A stretch of DNA of 64,000 bases. It comes from Pseudomonas mendocina. Its GTDB lineage: Bacteria; Pseudomonadota; Gammaproteobacteria; Pseudomonadales; Pseudomonadaceae. The notes below the pieces were generated by a model. It made no database searches and had not been told where the DNA came from. It saw nothing but the letters and a program-made list of their open reading frames with translations. The stretch is taken from NCBI RefSeq assembly GCF_003008615.1, contig NZ_CP027657.1, forward strand, positions 1,364,001 through 1,428,000, written 5' to 3'. Position 1 is the stretch's first letter. Each line of letters begins with the position of its first letter. Below are positions 21,318 to 31,132 of the stretch, piece by piece. The position numbers and the translations under genes were made by a program.

Positions 21318-22190
21318 CTATTCGCGGACTTCCATGAACTCCTTGGCCCAGAGAATGTAATCCTCGGGCATGGTGTACTTGTGGGTCAGCTCGGTGGCAT
21401 TGAGGTCGCACGGCTGAGCGCCGCGCTGCTCGCGCAGGCAGTCGTAGGTGGCCTTGATCGCAGCGAAATAGGCGGCATGACCGTTGACCACGATACGCAC
21501 GCCCAGGCGCGCCAGGCGCTCGTTGTCGCGCAGCTCCGGGTTACCGTAGGTGACCAGCATCAGCGGCACCTTGAGGCCTTCGGCGATCTGCTCCAGGTGG
21601 GCGAAGTCCTTGACCCCGACCAGGCAGATGCCATCGGCACCAGCAGCCTCGTAGGCACGGGTGCGGCGGATCACTTCATCCACCTCAAGCACGCCGGCAT
21701 GGGTACGGGCGATGATCGCCAGATCCGGATCGACGCGTGCTTCCAGCGCAGCGAGGATCTTGCCGACGCCTTCCTCGATGGAGATCAGGTCGGTGGACTT
21801 GCGGCCGAATTGTGCTGGCAGCAACGTATCTTCGATGGTCAGTGCGGCGACGCCGGCGCGTTCCAGCTCGACCACGGTGCGCATCACGTTGAGCGCGTTG
21901 CCGTAGCCGTGGTCGGCATCGGCGATCACCGGCAGACGCGCCACGCGGCCAATGCGCGCGGCCTGCTCGACGAACTCGCTCAGGGTGATCAGGGCGAAAT
22001 CAGGCGCACCGAGCACCTGCAGGGAAGCGACGGAGCCCCCGAGGATGCCGACCTCGAAGTCGAGATCGGCAGCGATGCGGGCCGACATCGGGTCGAAAAC
22101 CGAAGCGGTGTGATAACAGCGGTTGGAAGCCAGCAGAGCACGAAAGGCACTGCGCAACTCATGATGGGATGCACGTTGAAGGATGGGCAT
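21318..22190 (-). CDS. Oxaloacetate decarboxylase of the PEP mutase/isocitrate lyase superfamily (PA4872-like)
   Basis: This beta-barrel enzyme (290 aa) resembles P. aeruginosa PA4872, a characterised oxaloacetate decarboxylase. It has metal-site motifs [11 protein letters not shown] and TIEDTLLP, the phosphoenolpyruvate-mutase-like [11 protein letters not shown], and the late tyrosine and histidine in VTYGNPEL and IVVNGHAA. The KKCGH loop of isocitrate lyase is absent, which excludes that activity. The start at 22190 opens with [13 protein letters not shown]. It probably converts oxaloacetate to pyruvate. Confidence 0.85.
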   Translation of the reverse strand: MPILQRASHHELRSAFRALLASNRCYHTASVFDPMSARIAADLDFEVGILGGSVASLQVLGAPDFALITLSEFVEQAARIGRVARLPVIADADHGYGNALNVMRTVVELERAGVAALTIEDTLLPAQFGRKSTDLISIEEGVGKILAALEARVDPDLAIIARTHAGVLEVDEVIRRTRAYEAAGADGICLVGVKDFAHLEQIAEGLKVPLMLVTYGNPELRDNERLARLGVRIVVNGHAAYFAAIKATYDCLREQRGAQPCDLNATELTHKYTMPEDYILWAKEFMEVRE

Positions 22191-22317
22191 GGGGCGTATT
22201 CCAAAGTCAGTTGAATCGCTTTTTTCTCTTTTTAGTAATGGCGTAGACGTGGCGAATCCTAGCGCAAGGCACTTGCGCCCAGCTTTCAGCTCATCGACGT
22301 GATCGATGACCAGCAAA

Positions 22318-23319
22318 TTATCGGCCAGCCAGCCCCTCGGGCAGCATGGGAAAGAACCCAGCCCCTGTGAGCAGGCTATGCGCCATCCACCCGGCTACCG
22401 CCAGGTAGAATAGGCGCGGCAGCCAGGTCGCCAGCAGTTGCTGGCTCGCGGCCAGCTGCTGCGCCTGTATCCGGGCGAAACGTAGCAGCGCCTCTCCTGG
22501 TCGGCCGGTCGCCTCACCGGTATTGAGAACCGCGACGAGCATGGCTTTCCCCGGCAGAGGCAGGGCATCGAAGGCACGCGTCAGTGACTGTCCGGCGGCG
22601 ACCCGCGGCGCCAGATTGGCGAAATCCCGCCGCAGACGAGGGTTGCTCAAGGTACTGCAAGCGCGCGGCAACGCATCGAGCACCGGCATGCCCGCCTCCA
22701 GCAACAACCCCAGACTGTCGCAGAAATTGCGCAGATCCGCACGGCGCTGCAGGCTGCCGAGTAGCGGCAGGGACAGCAGCAGATCATCGATCCACCCTGG
22801 TTCGGCACCCCGCCGCAACTGCCAGCGACGCCACAGACCACGGGTAGCGACATACACGATCAGCAGGCAGAACAACGGCAGCAGCACAGCAGCCAGGTAT
22901 CCACCCAACCCAAGCGCACCACCGACCAGCGCCGGGAGCGGTTCGACCATCAGCGCCAGAATCAGCACGCCAGCCGGCATCAGCAAGCGCGCCTTGAGTT
23001 CACTGGTTTGCCGTGCTTGGACAGCGTATCGCTGCGCCAATTGCTCGTGTATGAGTGCCAGGTTTCCGGCCTCCTGGCCTGCGCGCAGCAGGGCGGTTTC
23101 CAGTGGCGTGAATACGCCACTCAACTGGCCAGAACTCGCCAGGTCACGCCCCGCTGCCACCGACTGCCGCAAGCGCCTGAGTGCCTGCTCGTGACGAGCC
23201 CCCAACTGAATACTGGCCAATGCCTGCTCCACCGGCACACCTGCCCGCTCCATCACGCACAGGTGCTCGAAGAAGCGGGCGCGGCTGGCAAGATCGAGTG
23301 AGGGTGGCGTGCGAGGCAT
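22318..23319 (-). CDS. Orphan type II secretion system F-family membrane protein
   Basis: This 333-residue inner-membrane protein has two GspF/PilC-like domains (about residues 10-125 and 195-305). Each shows the [12 protein letters not shown] or [13 protein letters not shown] helix and an AGE/TGE motif ([25 protein letters not shown]). The three membrane segments sit after each domain. No ATPase, pseudopilin or secretin gene is nearby, so it would need partners elsewhere or have a separate role. Spacing to the next gene is 55 bases. Confidence 0.85.
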   Translation of the reverse strand: MPRTPPSLDLASRARFFEHLCVMERAGVPVEQALASIQLGARHEQALRRLRQSVAAGRDLASSGQLSGVFTPLETALLRAGQEAGNLALIHEQLAQRYAVQARQTSELKARLLMPAGVLILALMVEPLPALVGGALGLGGYLAAVLLPLFCLLIVYVATRGLWRRWQLRRGAEPGWIDDLLLSLPLLGSLQRRADLRNFCDSLGLLLEAGMPVLDALPRACSTLSNPRLRRDFANLAPRVAAGQSLTRAFDALPLPGKAMLVAVLNTGEATGRPGEALLRFARIQAQQLAASQQLLATWLPRLFYLAVAGWMAHSLLTGAGFFPMLPEGLAGR

Positions 23320-23374
23320 GGAGGAAATTCGACGAGGAGGAAGGTCACAGGTTAGCGATCAGCAGGATCACTCG

Positions 23375-24133
23375 CTACGGCTGCAGCGGCGGCAATTCGG
23401 CTTGCGGTAGCCAGCGCTGGAGAATGGCAGCCAGGCTGCCGTCCTCGTGTATCTGCCGTAACGCCTGTTGCCAGCGCGCGACCCGCTCGGCCGAAGTGGG
23501 CAGCGAGAAGGCGATGTAATAGGCCGAACGCATGAACGGCAAGTGCGCGGTGACATCGGCGGGCCTCAATCCGACACTGGCCAACTCGCCGGCCAGCGTC
23601 AGATCTTCGGTGGCAATCAGTTGCACCCGACCATGCTTGAGCATGGTCATCATCTGCTTGGAGCTGGGCACACCGTAGAGATTGTCGAATCCATGGGCGC
23701 CAAGAATCTCGAAGGTATACCACTGTTTGGGCAGCGCCAGCGGCCCGGTGGCAGCTGCCTGCGCCATGCTATCGATACTCAGACCGTGAGATTTCAGCGA
23801 GTAGAAGCTGGTAGTGCCAACCACGATGGGCCCCACCCATTGGAATTTTCCTTCACGCTCCGGCGTACGCACGGTGGAAAACAAAGCCGTGTCGGCCTGC
23901 TGTTGAACCAGATGCATTGCGCGCGTCCAGGGCAGCAACTCGATACTGGCGCTGTCACCGGTTCGCGCCAGCAGGGCTCTGACGACCTCCACCGACAGAC
24001 CGCTCAGTTCACCATCGCGCATGAAACTCATGGGCGGTGCTGCTTCGGTGAACAGGCGCAACTCGGCCAGCACCGGCGGACACAGCGCGACCAGCCAGCA
24101 GGACAACAACGAGCACAGCACCTGATGCTTCAT
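23375..24133 (-). CDS. Orphan periplasmic solute-binding protein, family 3 (copy A)
   Basis: This secreted protein (252 aa) has a signal peptide ending near PPVLA and a family-3 binding fold that begins ELRLFTEAAPPMSFMRDG. It is a clear paralogue of the next gene: both have TRTG/LPWTR, QQADTALF-TVRTP, FQWVGPI, PKQWY, DNLYGVP and ERVARWQQAL. No permease or ATPase is linked, so it may act as a sensor or serve a distant transporter. GGGAGGGGG precedes the ATG. Confidence 0.82.
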   Translation of the reverse strand: MKHQVLCSLLSCWLVALCPPVLAELRLFTEAAPPMSFMRDGELSGLSVEVVRALLARTGDSASIELLPWTRAMHLVQQQADTALFSTVRTPEREGKFQWVGPIVVGTTSFYSLKSHGLSIDSMAQAAATGPLALPKQWYTFEILGAHGFDNLYGVPSSKQMMTMLKHGRVQLIATEDLTLAGELASVGLRPADVTAHLPFMRSAYYIAFSLPTSAERVARWQQALRQIHEDGSLAAILQRWLPQAELPPLQP

Positions 24134-24187
24134 CCACCCCCTCCCATCAGTGCAGACTAGCAAGCACGTAGGCGATCCGCAGGCCGC

Positions 24188-24961
24188 TCAATCGACATTG
24201 AGCAAATCAGCAATGGTCTGCTCGTCGGCAGTCGGAAACCAGTACCGATAAAGTCGCTCCAGGCTGCCGTCCTGACGCATCTGCTGCAATGCCTGCTGCC
24301 AGCGCGCCACGCGCTCGGGGTCGGTCTGGGGGGAGAAGGCGATATAGGAATCACTGGGCATCAGGTCGAACTGCTCCTGCAGCTGCTCGGCGCGCATGCC
24401 CTGTTCCGCCAGCATGCCGTCAAGCATCAGGGTGTCGGCGAGCAGCAGCTTGACCCGGCCATGGCGGAACATGCGCAGCATGTCCTGCGGAGTCGGTACA
24501 CCATAGAGATTGTCCAGCCCCTGCTCGGCCAGCAACTCGTAGCTGTACCACTGCTTGGGCACCGCCAGAACCCCGACCTGCCGCAGCTCCTCCAGACTGC
24601 CGATGCTGACAGCAGAATCCTTGAGGCTATAGAAACGCGTCTGACCGCGTGTAATCGGCCCGACCCACTGGAACAAAGCCTCGCGCGGTGGCGTGCGCAC
24701 GGTAGCGAACAGTGCCGTATCGGCTTGCTGGCGCACCTGATGATAGCCACGCGTCCAGGGCACCATTTCAATACGTGCGGACTCGCCCGTACGCCGGATC
24801 AGCTCGTCGACCACTGCCACAGCCATGCCGCCCGGCTTGCCCTCTTCGAAGTAGCTCAATGGTCGGTAGTCTTCGGTATACAGGCGCAACTCGCTGGCGC
24901 ACAGGGTCATGCTCAGGCTGCAAAGCAGCCACAGAACACCGGCCCAGCACATCCTGATCAT
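24188..24961 (-). CDS. Orphan periplasmic solute-binding protein, family 3 (copy B)
   Basis: This tandem paralogue of the preceding entry (257 aa) has a signal peptide ending near TLCA and the fold opening ELRLYTEDYRPLSYFEEG. The shared blocks run through the whole length, so the pair arose by duplication. The start at 24961 is less certain because no strong ribosome site is seen; an ATG at 24952 is possible. Ligand unknown. Confidence 0.8.
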   Translation of the reverse strand: MIRMCWAGVLWLLCSLSMTLCASELRLYTEDYRPLSYFEEGKPGGMAVAVVDELIRRTGESARIEMVPWTRGYHQVRQQADTALFATVRTPPREALFQWVGPITRGQTRFYSLKDSAVSIGSLEELRQVGVLAVPKQWYSYELLAEQGLDNLYGVPTPQDMLRMFRHGRVKLLLADTLMLDGMLAEQGMRAEQLQEQFDLMPSDSYIAFSPQTDPERVARWQQALQQMRQDGSLERLYRYWFPTADEQTIADLLNVD

Positions 24962-25040
24962 CGCTCGCCACCGTCTACAGCGCACCCTACAGCCCATTCA
25001 GGACGCCCACGGCAGTGATCATAAATGGCTGACTCGTCCA

Positions 25041-25964
25041 TCACCAAGACCGCTCTGGCACGGCGTGCCCTGCCTGATCCGTGCCTTGCAACACCTTCGG
25101 CTCCAACAGCAATTCAAAACGCGAGGCCGCGGGCTCACCGCGCAAGGCCCTGTAGGCCAGGCGCACCGCCTGTTCACCCATGGCCTGTGGTTGCTGCAGC
25201 AACAGAGCCTGAATCTGCCCCTCCTGCAGCGCTTCGAATAACAGGTCACCGCCATCGAAGCCGACAAATTTCAGTTGTCCAGCCTTGCCCAGTTGGCGCA
25301 AGGCTGCCAGCGTAGCGCGGGTGCTGGTGCCGTTGGGGCTGAACAGACCATCGAGCTGCGATAGCCGCTCACCGAGAGCATCGGCAATGCTCTGCCGGTC
25401 ATCGCCCAGGTAGGCATCCAATACCACCTGCAAACCAGCAGCCTCTGCCGCCATGAGAAATCCACGCTCGCGCTCTTGCGTCGAGTGCAGATTCTGCCGC
25501 AGACGCAACAAGGCGACCCGGCCCTGACCACCCAGCAGTTCTGCCAACTGCATTGCGGCCAGTTGCCCGGCGAGGAAGTTGTCGGTAGCCACCAGGGCGT
25601 AGGCCCCTTCACCGCCGATATCACGGTCAACGTAAACCGTGGCGATACCCTGCTCGCGCAACGCGGCGACTCGCCCCGCAATAGCCTCACCGGCTGGCGC
25701 GATGACCAGCGCCTTGCAACCACGCGCGACGACCCGCTCGATCAGTTGCAACTGAACCTCGACGCTACCCTCCTGGCTGGGGCCACGGGTGTATAGATCC
25801 AACTCGAGCGTTTCCACAGCCCGGCGCGCACCAGCCTCCAGTTCAGTCCAGAACGCCGAAGCGCCAGCCGGCACCAGGCCGACACAGTCACGCGCCCAGC
25901 CCGGCACTGGTGTCAGTGCAGCCACGCCCAACAGCAGGCAGAAAAAGGAGATGACTCTTGGCAT
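25041..25964 (-). CDS. Orphan periplasmic sugar-type binding protein (LacI/RbsB-like fold)
   Basis: This secreted protein (307 aa) has a signal peptide (FFCLLLGVAALTPVPGWA) and a type I periplasmic-binding fold similar to RbsB: VGLVPAGASAFWTELEAGARRA, CKALVIAPAG, VYVDRDIGGEGAYALVATDN and FVGFDGGD. No transport genes are linked. GGGAG lies before the start at 25964. It is the third consecutive orphan binding protein on this strand. Ligand unknown. Confidence 0.82.
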   Translation of the reverse strand: MPRVISFFCLLLGVAALTPVPGWARDCVGLVPAGASAFWTELEAGARRAVETLELDLYTRGPSQEGSVEVQLQLIERVVARGCKALVIAPAGEAIAGRVAALREQGIATVYVDRDIGGEGAYALVATDNFLAGQLAAMQLAELLGGQGRVALLRLRQNLHSTQERERGFLMAAEAAGLQVVLDAYLGDDRQSIADALGERLSQLDGLFSPNGTSTRATLAALRQLGKAGQLKFVGFDGGDLLFEALQEGQIQALLLQQPQAMGEQAVRLAYRALRGEPAASRFELLLEPKVLQGTDQAGHAVPERSW

Positions 25965-26130
25965 GCTGAACTCCCACTCCACGCCATCACTTTAGCATCA
26001 CCCCACAAGGCCATGGCGCCTGTCGCCAAGCTGTCGACTCATACTTTTTCACACTCGACGCCGACGGTCGGACTAGCTCTGGCGCGCCAGGCAGGCGATC
26101 ATCTGGCCTCCTACGCAGACTCCAGCCGCT

Positions 26131-26856
26131 ATGACCGCCACTACAGACAGCCGTACCCCGACGCACAAGCCCCGCCCTCTGATCGATCTGGCCATCAGCA
26201 TCCTGATTCCCTCCTTCATCCTGATGAAGCTCAGTGGCGAGCACCGCCTGGGGGCCGACGGCGCGCTGATCCTGGCACTGGCCTTCCCCCTGGCCTGGGG
26301 CGCGTTCGAATTGATCAAGTACCGCAAGTTCAACTTCATCGCACTGCTCGGCCTGATCAGCGTCGCGCTGACCGGCGGTATCGGTCTGCTCAAACTCGAT
26401 ACCCAGTGGCTGGCCGTCAAGGAAGCACTGATCCCCGGCCTGATCGGCATCGCCGTGCTGGTCTCGACTCGAACCCGTTATCCGCTGATTCGTACTTTGC
26501 TGTTCAACAAATCGGTGCTCAATGTCGACAAGATTCACGAACGTCTGGAACAGGGCGGCCATGTCGAGCACTTCGAAACACGGCTGATGCGCGCCACCTA
26601 CTGGCTCAGCGGCACCTTCTTCTTCTCCTCGTTCATGAACTACGTGCTGGCCAAATGGATCGTGATCAGCCCGGCCGGCACCGAGGCCTTCAACGACGAA
26701 CTCGGGCGCATGACCTTGCTCAGTTATCCGATGATCGCCATTCCGTCGATGATCATGCTGATGACCATCTTCTACTACCTGTGGAAAACCATTAACGGCC
26801 TGACCGGACTCAGCCTGGAAGAGATCATGGCCAATCCCCAGGAACGCCAGTCCTGA
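26131..26856 (+). CDS. VC0807-family integral membrane protein
   Basis: This 241-residue protein has about six hydrophobic segments and the features of the VC0807 family (LIDLAISILIPSFILMKLSGEHRLGA at the start; TRLMRATYWLSGTFFFSSFMNYVLA in the middle). Function is unknown. No strong ribosome site is visible before the ATG. It ends 12 bases before the next gene, so the two are probably one operon. Confidence 0.78.
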   Translation: MTATTDSRTPTHKPRPLIDLAISILIPSFILMKLSGEHRLGADGALILALAFPLAWGAFELIKYRKFNFIALLGLISVALTGGIGLLKLDTQWLAVKEALIPGLIGIAVLVSTRTRYPLIRTLLFNKSVLNVDKIHERLEQGGHVEHFETRLMRATYWLSGTFFFSSFMNYVLAKWIVISPAGTEAFNDELGRMTLLSYPMIAIPSMIMLMTIFYYLWKTINGLTGLSLEEIMANPQERQS

Positions 26857-26868
26857 CCGACTGACCCC

Positions 26869-27306
26869 ATGCTGGCCACCTCCGCCTACCTGGGCCTGTT
26901 CCTTTCCGCGTTCTTCGCCGCCACCCTGCTGCCCCTGCAATCGGAGGCCGTGCTGGTGGCGCTGCTGCTCGGCGGCGCTCATGCCACCTGGACGCTGCTC
27001 ACGGTCGCCACCGCCGGCAACGTACTGGGCTCCTGGGTCAATTGGCTGCTCGGGCGCTCCCTCGAACACTATCGTCAGCGTCGTTGGTTTCCTGTCAGCG
27101 ACGCACGCCTGCAACAGGCGCAGGCCTGGTATGCCCGCTATGGCCGCTGGTCACTGCTGCTAAGCTGGATGCCAGTGATCGGCGATCCGCTGACCCTTGT
27201 GGCCGGCGTGATGCGCGAACCCCTATGGCGCTTTCTGCTGATCGTCACCCTGGCCAAGGCCGGACGCTATGCCGTACTGGCCGCAATCACACTGGCCTGG
27301 GTGTGA
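26869..27306 (+). CDS. YqaA-family membrane protein (DedA-related)
   Basis: This 145-residue inner-membrane protein is of the short YqaA type within the SNARE-associated/DedA superfamily. It has the conserved SEAVLVALL, GNVLGSWVNWLLGR and YGRWSLLLSWMPVIGDPLTLVAG segments. DedA relatives move or flip lipids, but YqaA itself has no firm role. It follows the VC0807-family gene closely. Confidence 0.83.
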   Translation: MLATSAYLGLFLSAFFAATLLPLQSEAVLVALLLGGAHATWTLLTVATAGNVLGSWVNWLLGRSLEHYRQRRWFPVSDARLQQAQAWYARYGRWSLLLSWMPVIGDPLTLVAGVMREPLWRFLLIVTLAKAGRYAVLAAITLAWV

Positions 27307-27538
27307 ATCCTCGCTCGCGGATATCCACACCCCCTGCGAGGACATACTCGGTAACGCCGCAAATGCGCATAGCGGTTGAGCATCTGCCGCGCCTCCGTGA
27401 TACTGCGCAGCGCGCTGAGCGGGCATGACACGTCCGCGCGCCCGCATAACCGGCCCACAAAGCCGATGAACAGTAGCCTCGATAGGGGCGTACGGCCCGT
27501 CTTCACCGCCTCATGGGCCTATCGAGTGAGGAGTTGCA

Positions 27539-28516
27539 GTGTCCGTTGTTGAAGCCAAACCCAAACTGAAACGCAGCGATCTGATCTGGTCGCTGATTGG
27601 TCTTGGCGCCGTAGTGCTGTCCTGCTTCCTGCTCTACCGCGAATTGCGCAACATCTCCCTCGACGAGATTGCTGACAGCCTGCGCGCGATCAGCCACACC
27701 AATTGGTTGCTGGCAGCCAGCGCCACGCTCGGTGCCTATTGGGCACTGGCCTGGTACGACCGCATCGCCGTCGCCCACCTGGGCCGAAAGATTTCCTGGC
27801 GCTTCATCACCCTCTGTTCCTTTACCACCTACGCCCTGGCCCACAATATCGGCGCCTCGGTATTTTCCGGTGCTGTGGTGCGCTATCGGGCCTATCGCAC
27901 CAAAGGACTGACACCGCAGGAAATCGGTATCCTGATCGTGTTCTGCTCCTTCACTTTCGCACTTGGCACCATCTTCGCCAGTGGTTGCGTACTGATCGCC
28001 CAACCCGACCTGATCCACCGCGTGATCGACGTCACACCGCTGATTTCCATGATCATCGGTTCGACCCTGCTGACACTGGTCGCCCTCTACGTACTCGGCT
28101 CCTGGCGCCAGTTCAAACCCTGGACACTGGGCAAGCTGCACGTTGAATACCCACGCCTGCCCATCGTTGGCCGCCAGTTGCTGGCAGGCCCGCTGGAGCT
28201 GCTGTGCGCTGCGGCGATCATCTATTTCGCCCTGCCGGCCGATAATCATCCGGGCTACCTGGTGGTGCTCGGCGTGTTCCTCGCCTCCTTCTCCCTGGCT
28301 CTGCTGTCACATGCGCCAGGAGGTCTTGGCGTACTGGAAGTGACCTTCCTCGCCGCCCTGCCGGAAATTCCCGCAGCCGACGTACTCGCCGCACTGATCG
28401 TGTTCCGCGTCTTCTACCTGTTGCTGCCCTTCGCCCTGTCGTTGCTGGTGGTACTGGGCTTTGAGTGGTCGCAGTGGAAACAGAAGCGCGAAGAGAACAT
28501 CGACCTACCATCCTGA
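27539..28516 (+). CDS. UPF0104/YbhN-type membrane protein (lysylphosphatidylglycerol synthase TM-region family)
   Basis: This 325-residue membrane protein has about eight hydrophobic segments and the family motifs YALAHNIGASVFSGAVVRYRAY and SHAPGGLGVLE. It matches the membrane (flippase-like) part of MprF without the aminoacyl-transferase domain. The start is a GTG at 27539, supported by GAGGAG 6 bases upstream. The 232 bases before it hold no recognisable gene. Confidence 0.83.
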   Translation: MSVVEAKPKLKRSDLIWSLIGLGAVVLSCFLLYRELRNISLDEIADSLRAISHTNWLLAASATLGAYWALAWYDRIAVAHLGRKISWRFITLCSFTTYALAHNIGASVFSGAVVRYRAYRTKGLTPQEIGILIVFCSFTFALGTIFASGCVLIAQPDLIHRVIDVTPLISMIIGSTLLTLVALYVLGSWRQFKPWTLGKLHVEYPRLPIVGRQLLAGPLELLCAAAIIYFALPADNHPGYLVVLGVFLASFSLALLSHAPGGLGVLEVTFLAALPEIPAADVLAALIVFRVFYLLLPFALSLLVVLGFEWSQWKQKREENIDLPS

Positions 28517-28663
28517 TCCTGCGCGAAAGAGCGGCGCAAACCGTCGCTCTGACATAGAATACGCGGCCGTTTTTGCCGGCCGCCTGTAACGGGCCGTCAC
28601 CTTCCGGGTCGTCGCGATGCGACGTCGTCATTTTTCCCGGTAATTTTTCTGGCGGCCTGCACC

Positions 28664-29929
28664 ATGTCCTTTTCCACTCCCGCCCGCGCCTGCGGCATCG
28701 ACTTCGGTACCTCCAACTCCACCGTTGGCTGGTTGCGCCCCGGCGAGGACAGTCTGCTGGTACTCGAAGACGGCAAGATCACCCTGCCCTCGGTGATCTT
28801 CTTCAATACCGAAGAGCGCCGCCCGGTCTATGGTCGTCTGGCCCTGCACGAGTATCTGGAAGGCTACGAAGGCCGCCTGATGCGCTCGCTGAAAAGCCTG
28901 CTGGGCTCCAAGCTACTGAAGAGCGAGACCACCGTGCTGGGCAGCGCCCTGCCGTTCAAGGATCTGCTCGGTTTCTTCATCGGCGAGTTGAAGAAGCGCG
29001 CCGAGGCCCAGGCCGAACGGCCCTTCGAGGAAGTGGTACTGGGCCGCCCGGTATTCTTCGTCGATGATGACCCGGTGGCCGATCAGGAGGCGCAGAACAC
29101 CCTGGTGGCCGTCGCACACAAGCTTGGTTTCAAGGACGTATCGTTCCAGTACGAACCCATCGCCGCGGCCTTCGACTACGAGTCGGGGCTGGATCGCGAG
29201 GAGCTGGTGCTGATCGTCGACATCGGCGGCGGTACCTCGGACTTCTCCCTGGTGCGCCTGGCGCCTGAGCGCCATCACTTGGCCGAGCGCCAGGGCGATA
29301 TTCTCGCCACCGGCGGCGTACACATCGGCGGTACCGACTTCGACAAGCAGTTGTCGCTGGCAGGAGTGATGCCGCTGTTCGGCTACGGCAGCCGGATGAA
29401 GAGCGACGCCTTCATGCCCACCAGCTACCACCTCAACCTGGCTACCTGGCACACCATCAACGCGCTCTACGCGCAGAAGACCCAGCTCGCCCTGCAGAAC
29501 ATGCGTTACGACATCGTCGACGCCACCGGCATCGACCGCCTGTTCGGTTTGATCGAACAGCGCGCCGGGCATTGGCTGGCGATGCAGGTGGAAGAAAGCA
29601 AGATCGCCCTCAGTGAACAGGACGCACGCCCGATTGATCTGTCGCGCGTCGAACCGGGCCTGGTCGCCGAGCTGACCCGCCCCCTGTTCGAGAACGCCAT
29701 CGAGCCACTGCTGGAACGCATCCGCGCCAGCCTGAATCAGCTACTGGCCGATGCCGGTATCAGTGCCGACCAGGTCGACACCCTGTTCTTCACCGGCGGG
29801 TCCAGCGGCGTACCCGCGCTGCGCCAGAGCGTGGCGGCCATGCTGCCGAATGCCCGCAGCGTGGAAGGCAACACCTTCGGCAGTATTGGCAGCGGTCTGG
29901 CCATCGAAGCCAAGAAGCGCTACGGCTGA
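28664..29929 (+). CDS. yegD: Hsp70-family chaperone-like protein YegD
   Basis: This 421-residue protein contains only the actin/Hsp70 ATPase fold. Seen are phosphate loop GIDFGTSNSTVG, IVDIGGGTSDFSL, GGTDFDKQL and the adenosine loop FFTGGSSGVPALR. The substrate-binding domain of DnaK is absent, as in E. coli YegD. The client and role are unknown. A GC hairpin (about 28563-28583) lies upstream and may end the previous transcript. Confidence 0.9.
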   Translation: MSFSTPARACGIDFGTSNSTVGWLRPGEDSLLVLEDGKITLPSVIFFNTEERRPVYGRLALHEYLEGYEGRLMRSLKSLLGSKLLKSETTVLGSALPFKDLLGFFIGELKKRAEAQAERPFEEVVLGRPVFFVDDDPVADQEAQNTLVAVAHKLGFKDVSFQYEPIAAAFDYESGLDREELVLIVDIGGGTSDFSLVRLAPERHHLAERQGDILATGGVHIGGTDFDKQLSLAGVMPLFGYGSRMKSDAFMPTSYHLNLATWHTINALYAQKTQLALQNMRYDIVDATGIDRLFGLIEQRAGHWLAMQVEESKIALSEQDARPIDLSRVEPGLVAELTRPLFENAIEPLLERIRASLNQLLADAGISADQVDTLFFTGGSSGVPALRQSVAAMLPNARSVEGNTFGSIGSGLAIEAKKRYG

Positions 29930-29937
29930 TGTATTCT

Positions 29938-30084
29938 TTCGTCGTTCCCGCGCAGGCGGGAACCCAAAACGATAACAACACTGGACTCCCGCCTGTGCGG
30001 GAGTGACGGTGAATGATTGTTCAGAGCGCAGGGTGCGCCATGCGCACCGATTACCGATGCTCTGGTGCGCACAGCGCACCCTAC
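29938..30084. repeat. Adjacent dRS3-like inverted repeat and GTAGGGTGCGC repeat (copy 4)
   Basis: The left half (about 29938-30010) is a sister of the 2388-2460 element, with GTTCCCGCGCAGGCGGGAAC in one arm. The right half (30028-30084) is the GGGTGCGCCATGCGCACC / GGTGCGCACAGCGCACCCTAC family. Two repeat types next to each other suggest repeated insertion at the same tolerant gap after yegD. Confidence 0.7.
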
Positions 30085-30131
30085 CCAGGCGATAATATTC
30101 TTGCCCCAAGTCCATCCCGAGGAACCACCCG

Positions 30132-30665
30132 ATGAAAGCCCAGCTGGAAGAACTGATCGCCAAGATAAGCTCCGGCTGCCTGCCCGAGGACGAAATCGCG
30201 CGCATCGCTGACGAGGCCGCGCAGGCTTATGCCGATCCGACCGCCTTCCTGGCTGCCAACCCGGATATCAACTACGACGACGACTTCCCCATTCCTCTGG
30301 GCGAATGGGTGGTCATCGGCAGCCTGCCGGAAACCGTGCTGTTCCAGGCCGACAGCTATGAAGAGCTGTTCCAGCACATCACCGAGTCCTTCGGCCCACA
30401 GGTGCAGTTCGTGCTCAAGCCCAAGCAGTTGGCCAAGACCGAACCACTCAAGGCACTCAATCGCATCCAGGTACAGCTCTCGGCGCTGTCACCGGAAACC
30501 GGCGGCTATGTACTGGTGGATCTAAGCGAGCCGCTGGATGACGAGCTGCAAGCCGTATTGGTGTATGCCAACGACCTGCAACGGGTGATGGAACTGGCGG
30601 TCGAGGTGGGTATCTACGCCGCACCGTCGCTCGAAGCGCTGAAAGCAGCTGAGGCTGACGAGTAA
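30132..30665 (+). CDS. Conserved-looking hypothetical protein, acidic, cytoplasmic
   Basis: I do not recognise this 177-residue protein. It is acidic, has no signal peptide or membrane segment, and looks globular: a helical N-terminus (KAQLEELIAKISSGCLPEDEIARIADEAA), then NINYDDDFPIPLGEWVVIG and a C-terminal half rich in leucine and glutamate. GAGG precedes the ATG. It ends 4 bases before the glyoxalase-family gene, so they are probably co-transcribed. Confidence 0.7.
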   Translation: MKAQLEELIAKISSGCLPEDEIARIADEAAQAYADPTAFLAANPDINYDDDFPIPLGEWVVIGSLPETVLFQADSYEELFQHITESFGPQVQFVLKPKQLAKTEPLKALNRIQVQLSALSPETGGYVLVDLSEPLDDELQAVLVYANDLQRVMELAVEVGIYAAPSLEALKAAEADE

Positions 30666-30669
30666 AGCC

Positions 30670-31095
30670 ATGTCCCGGCCCTTGCCTGCATTGACCCCGG
30701 AGTTACTGGTGCACAACCTGTCCACCAGCCTTGGTTTCTATTGCGACTTGCTGGGCTTCAAGGTTCTGTTCGAGCGTGTAGAGCAGGGGTTCGTCGCGAT
30801 TGGCCTGGGAGAGGCGGCGCTCATGCTGGAGCAGATTGCCGACAACCTGGACAGCGATGATCCCTGGGTCGTCGGCCCACTCGATGCACCATTAGGCAGG
30901 GGCATCAATCTGCAAATAACCGTGGATGACATTGAACGGCTGCACCAGCGGCTGCTGCAGTCAGACCAGCGCCCGAGGCTGCCGCTGGAAGACGTGTCCT
31001 ACCAGGCAGGGGCCCAACTGCTGAAAGTGCGCCAGTTCATGCTGCAGGATCCGGATGGTTATCTGCTGCGCTTCAGCCAGATCATCTCAGACTGA
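30670..31095 (+). CDS. VOC-superfamily protein (glyoxalase/bleomycin-resistance type)
   Basis: This 141-residue protein has the paired beta-alpha-beta-beta-beta modules of the vicinal oxygen chelate fold: ELLVHNLSTSLGFYCDLLGFKVLFE at the start and FMLQDPDGYLLRFSQ at the end. It is like the bleomycin-resistance subgroup, which binds drugs without catalysis, but an enzyme is equally possible. It begins 4 bases after the previous stop. Confidence 0.8.
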   Translation: MSRPLPALTPELLVHNLSTSLGFYCDLLGFKVLFERVEQGFVAIGLGEAALMLEQIADNLDSDDPWVVGPLDAPLGRGINLQITVDDIERLHQRLLQSDQRPRLPLEDVSYQAGAQLLKVRQFMLQDPDGYLLRFSQIISD

Positions 31096-31132
31096 TCCCT
31101 CTCCCCCGTTCAGGGTCGCAAAGCGCGGGCCT

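Noticed and set aside
21318..22190. Isocitrate lyase or methylisocitrate lyase
   Set aside because: The KKCGH catalytic loop is missing. The sequence fits the oxaloacetate decarboxylase branch better.
28664..29929. DnaK
   Set aside because: It ends after the ATPase domain and lacks the peptide-binding domain and a dnaJ neighbour. YegD fits.
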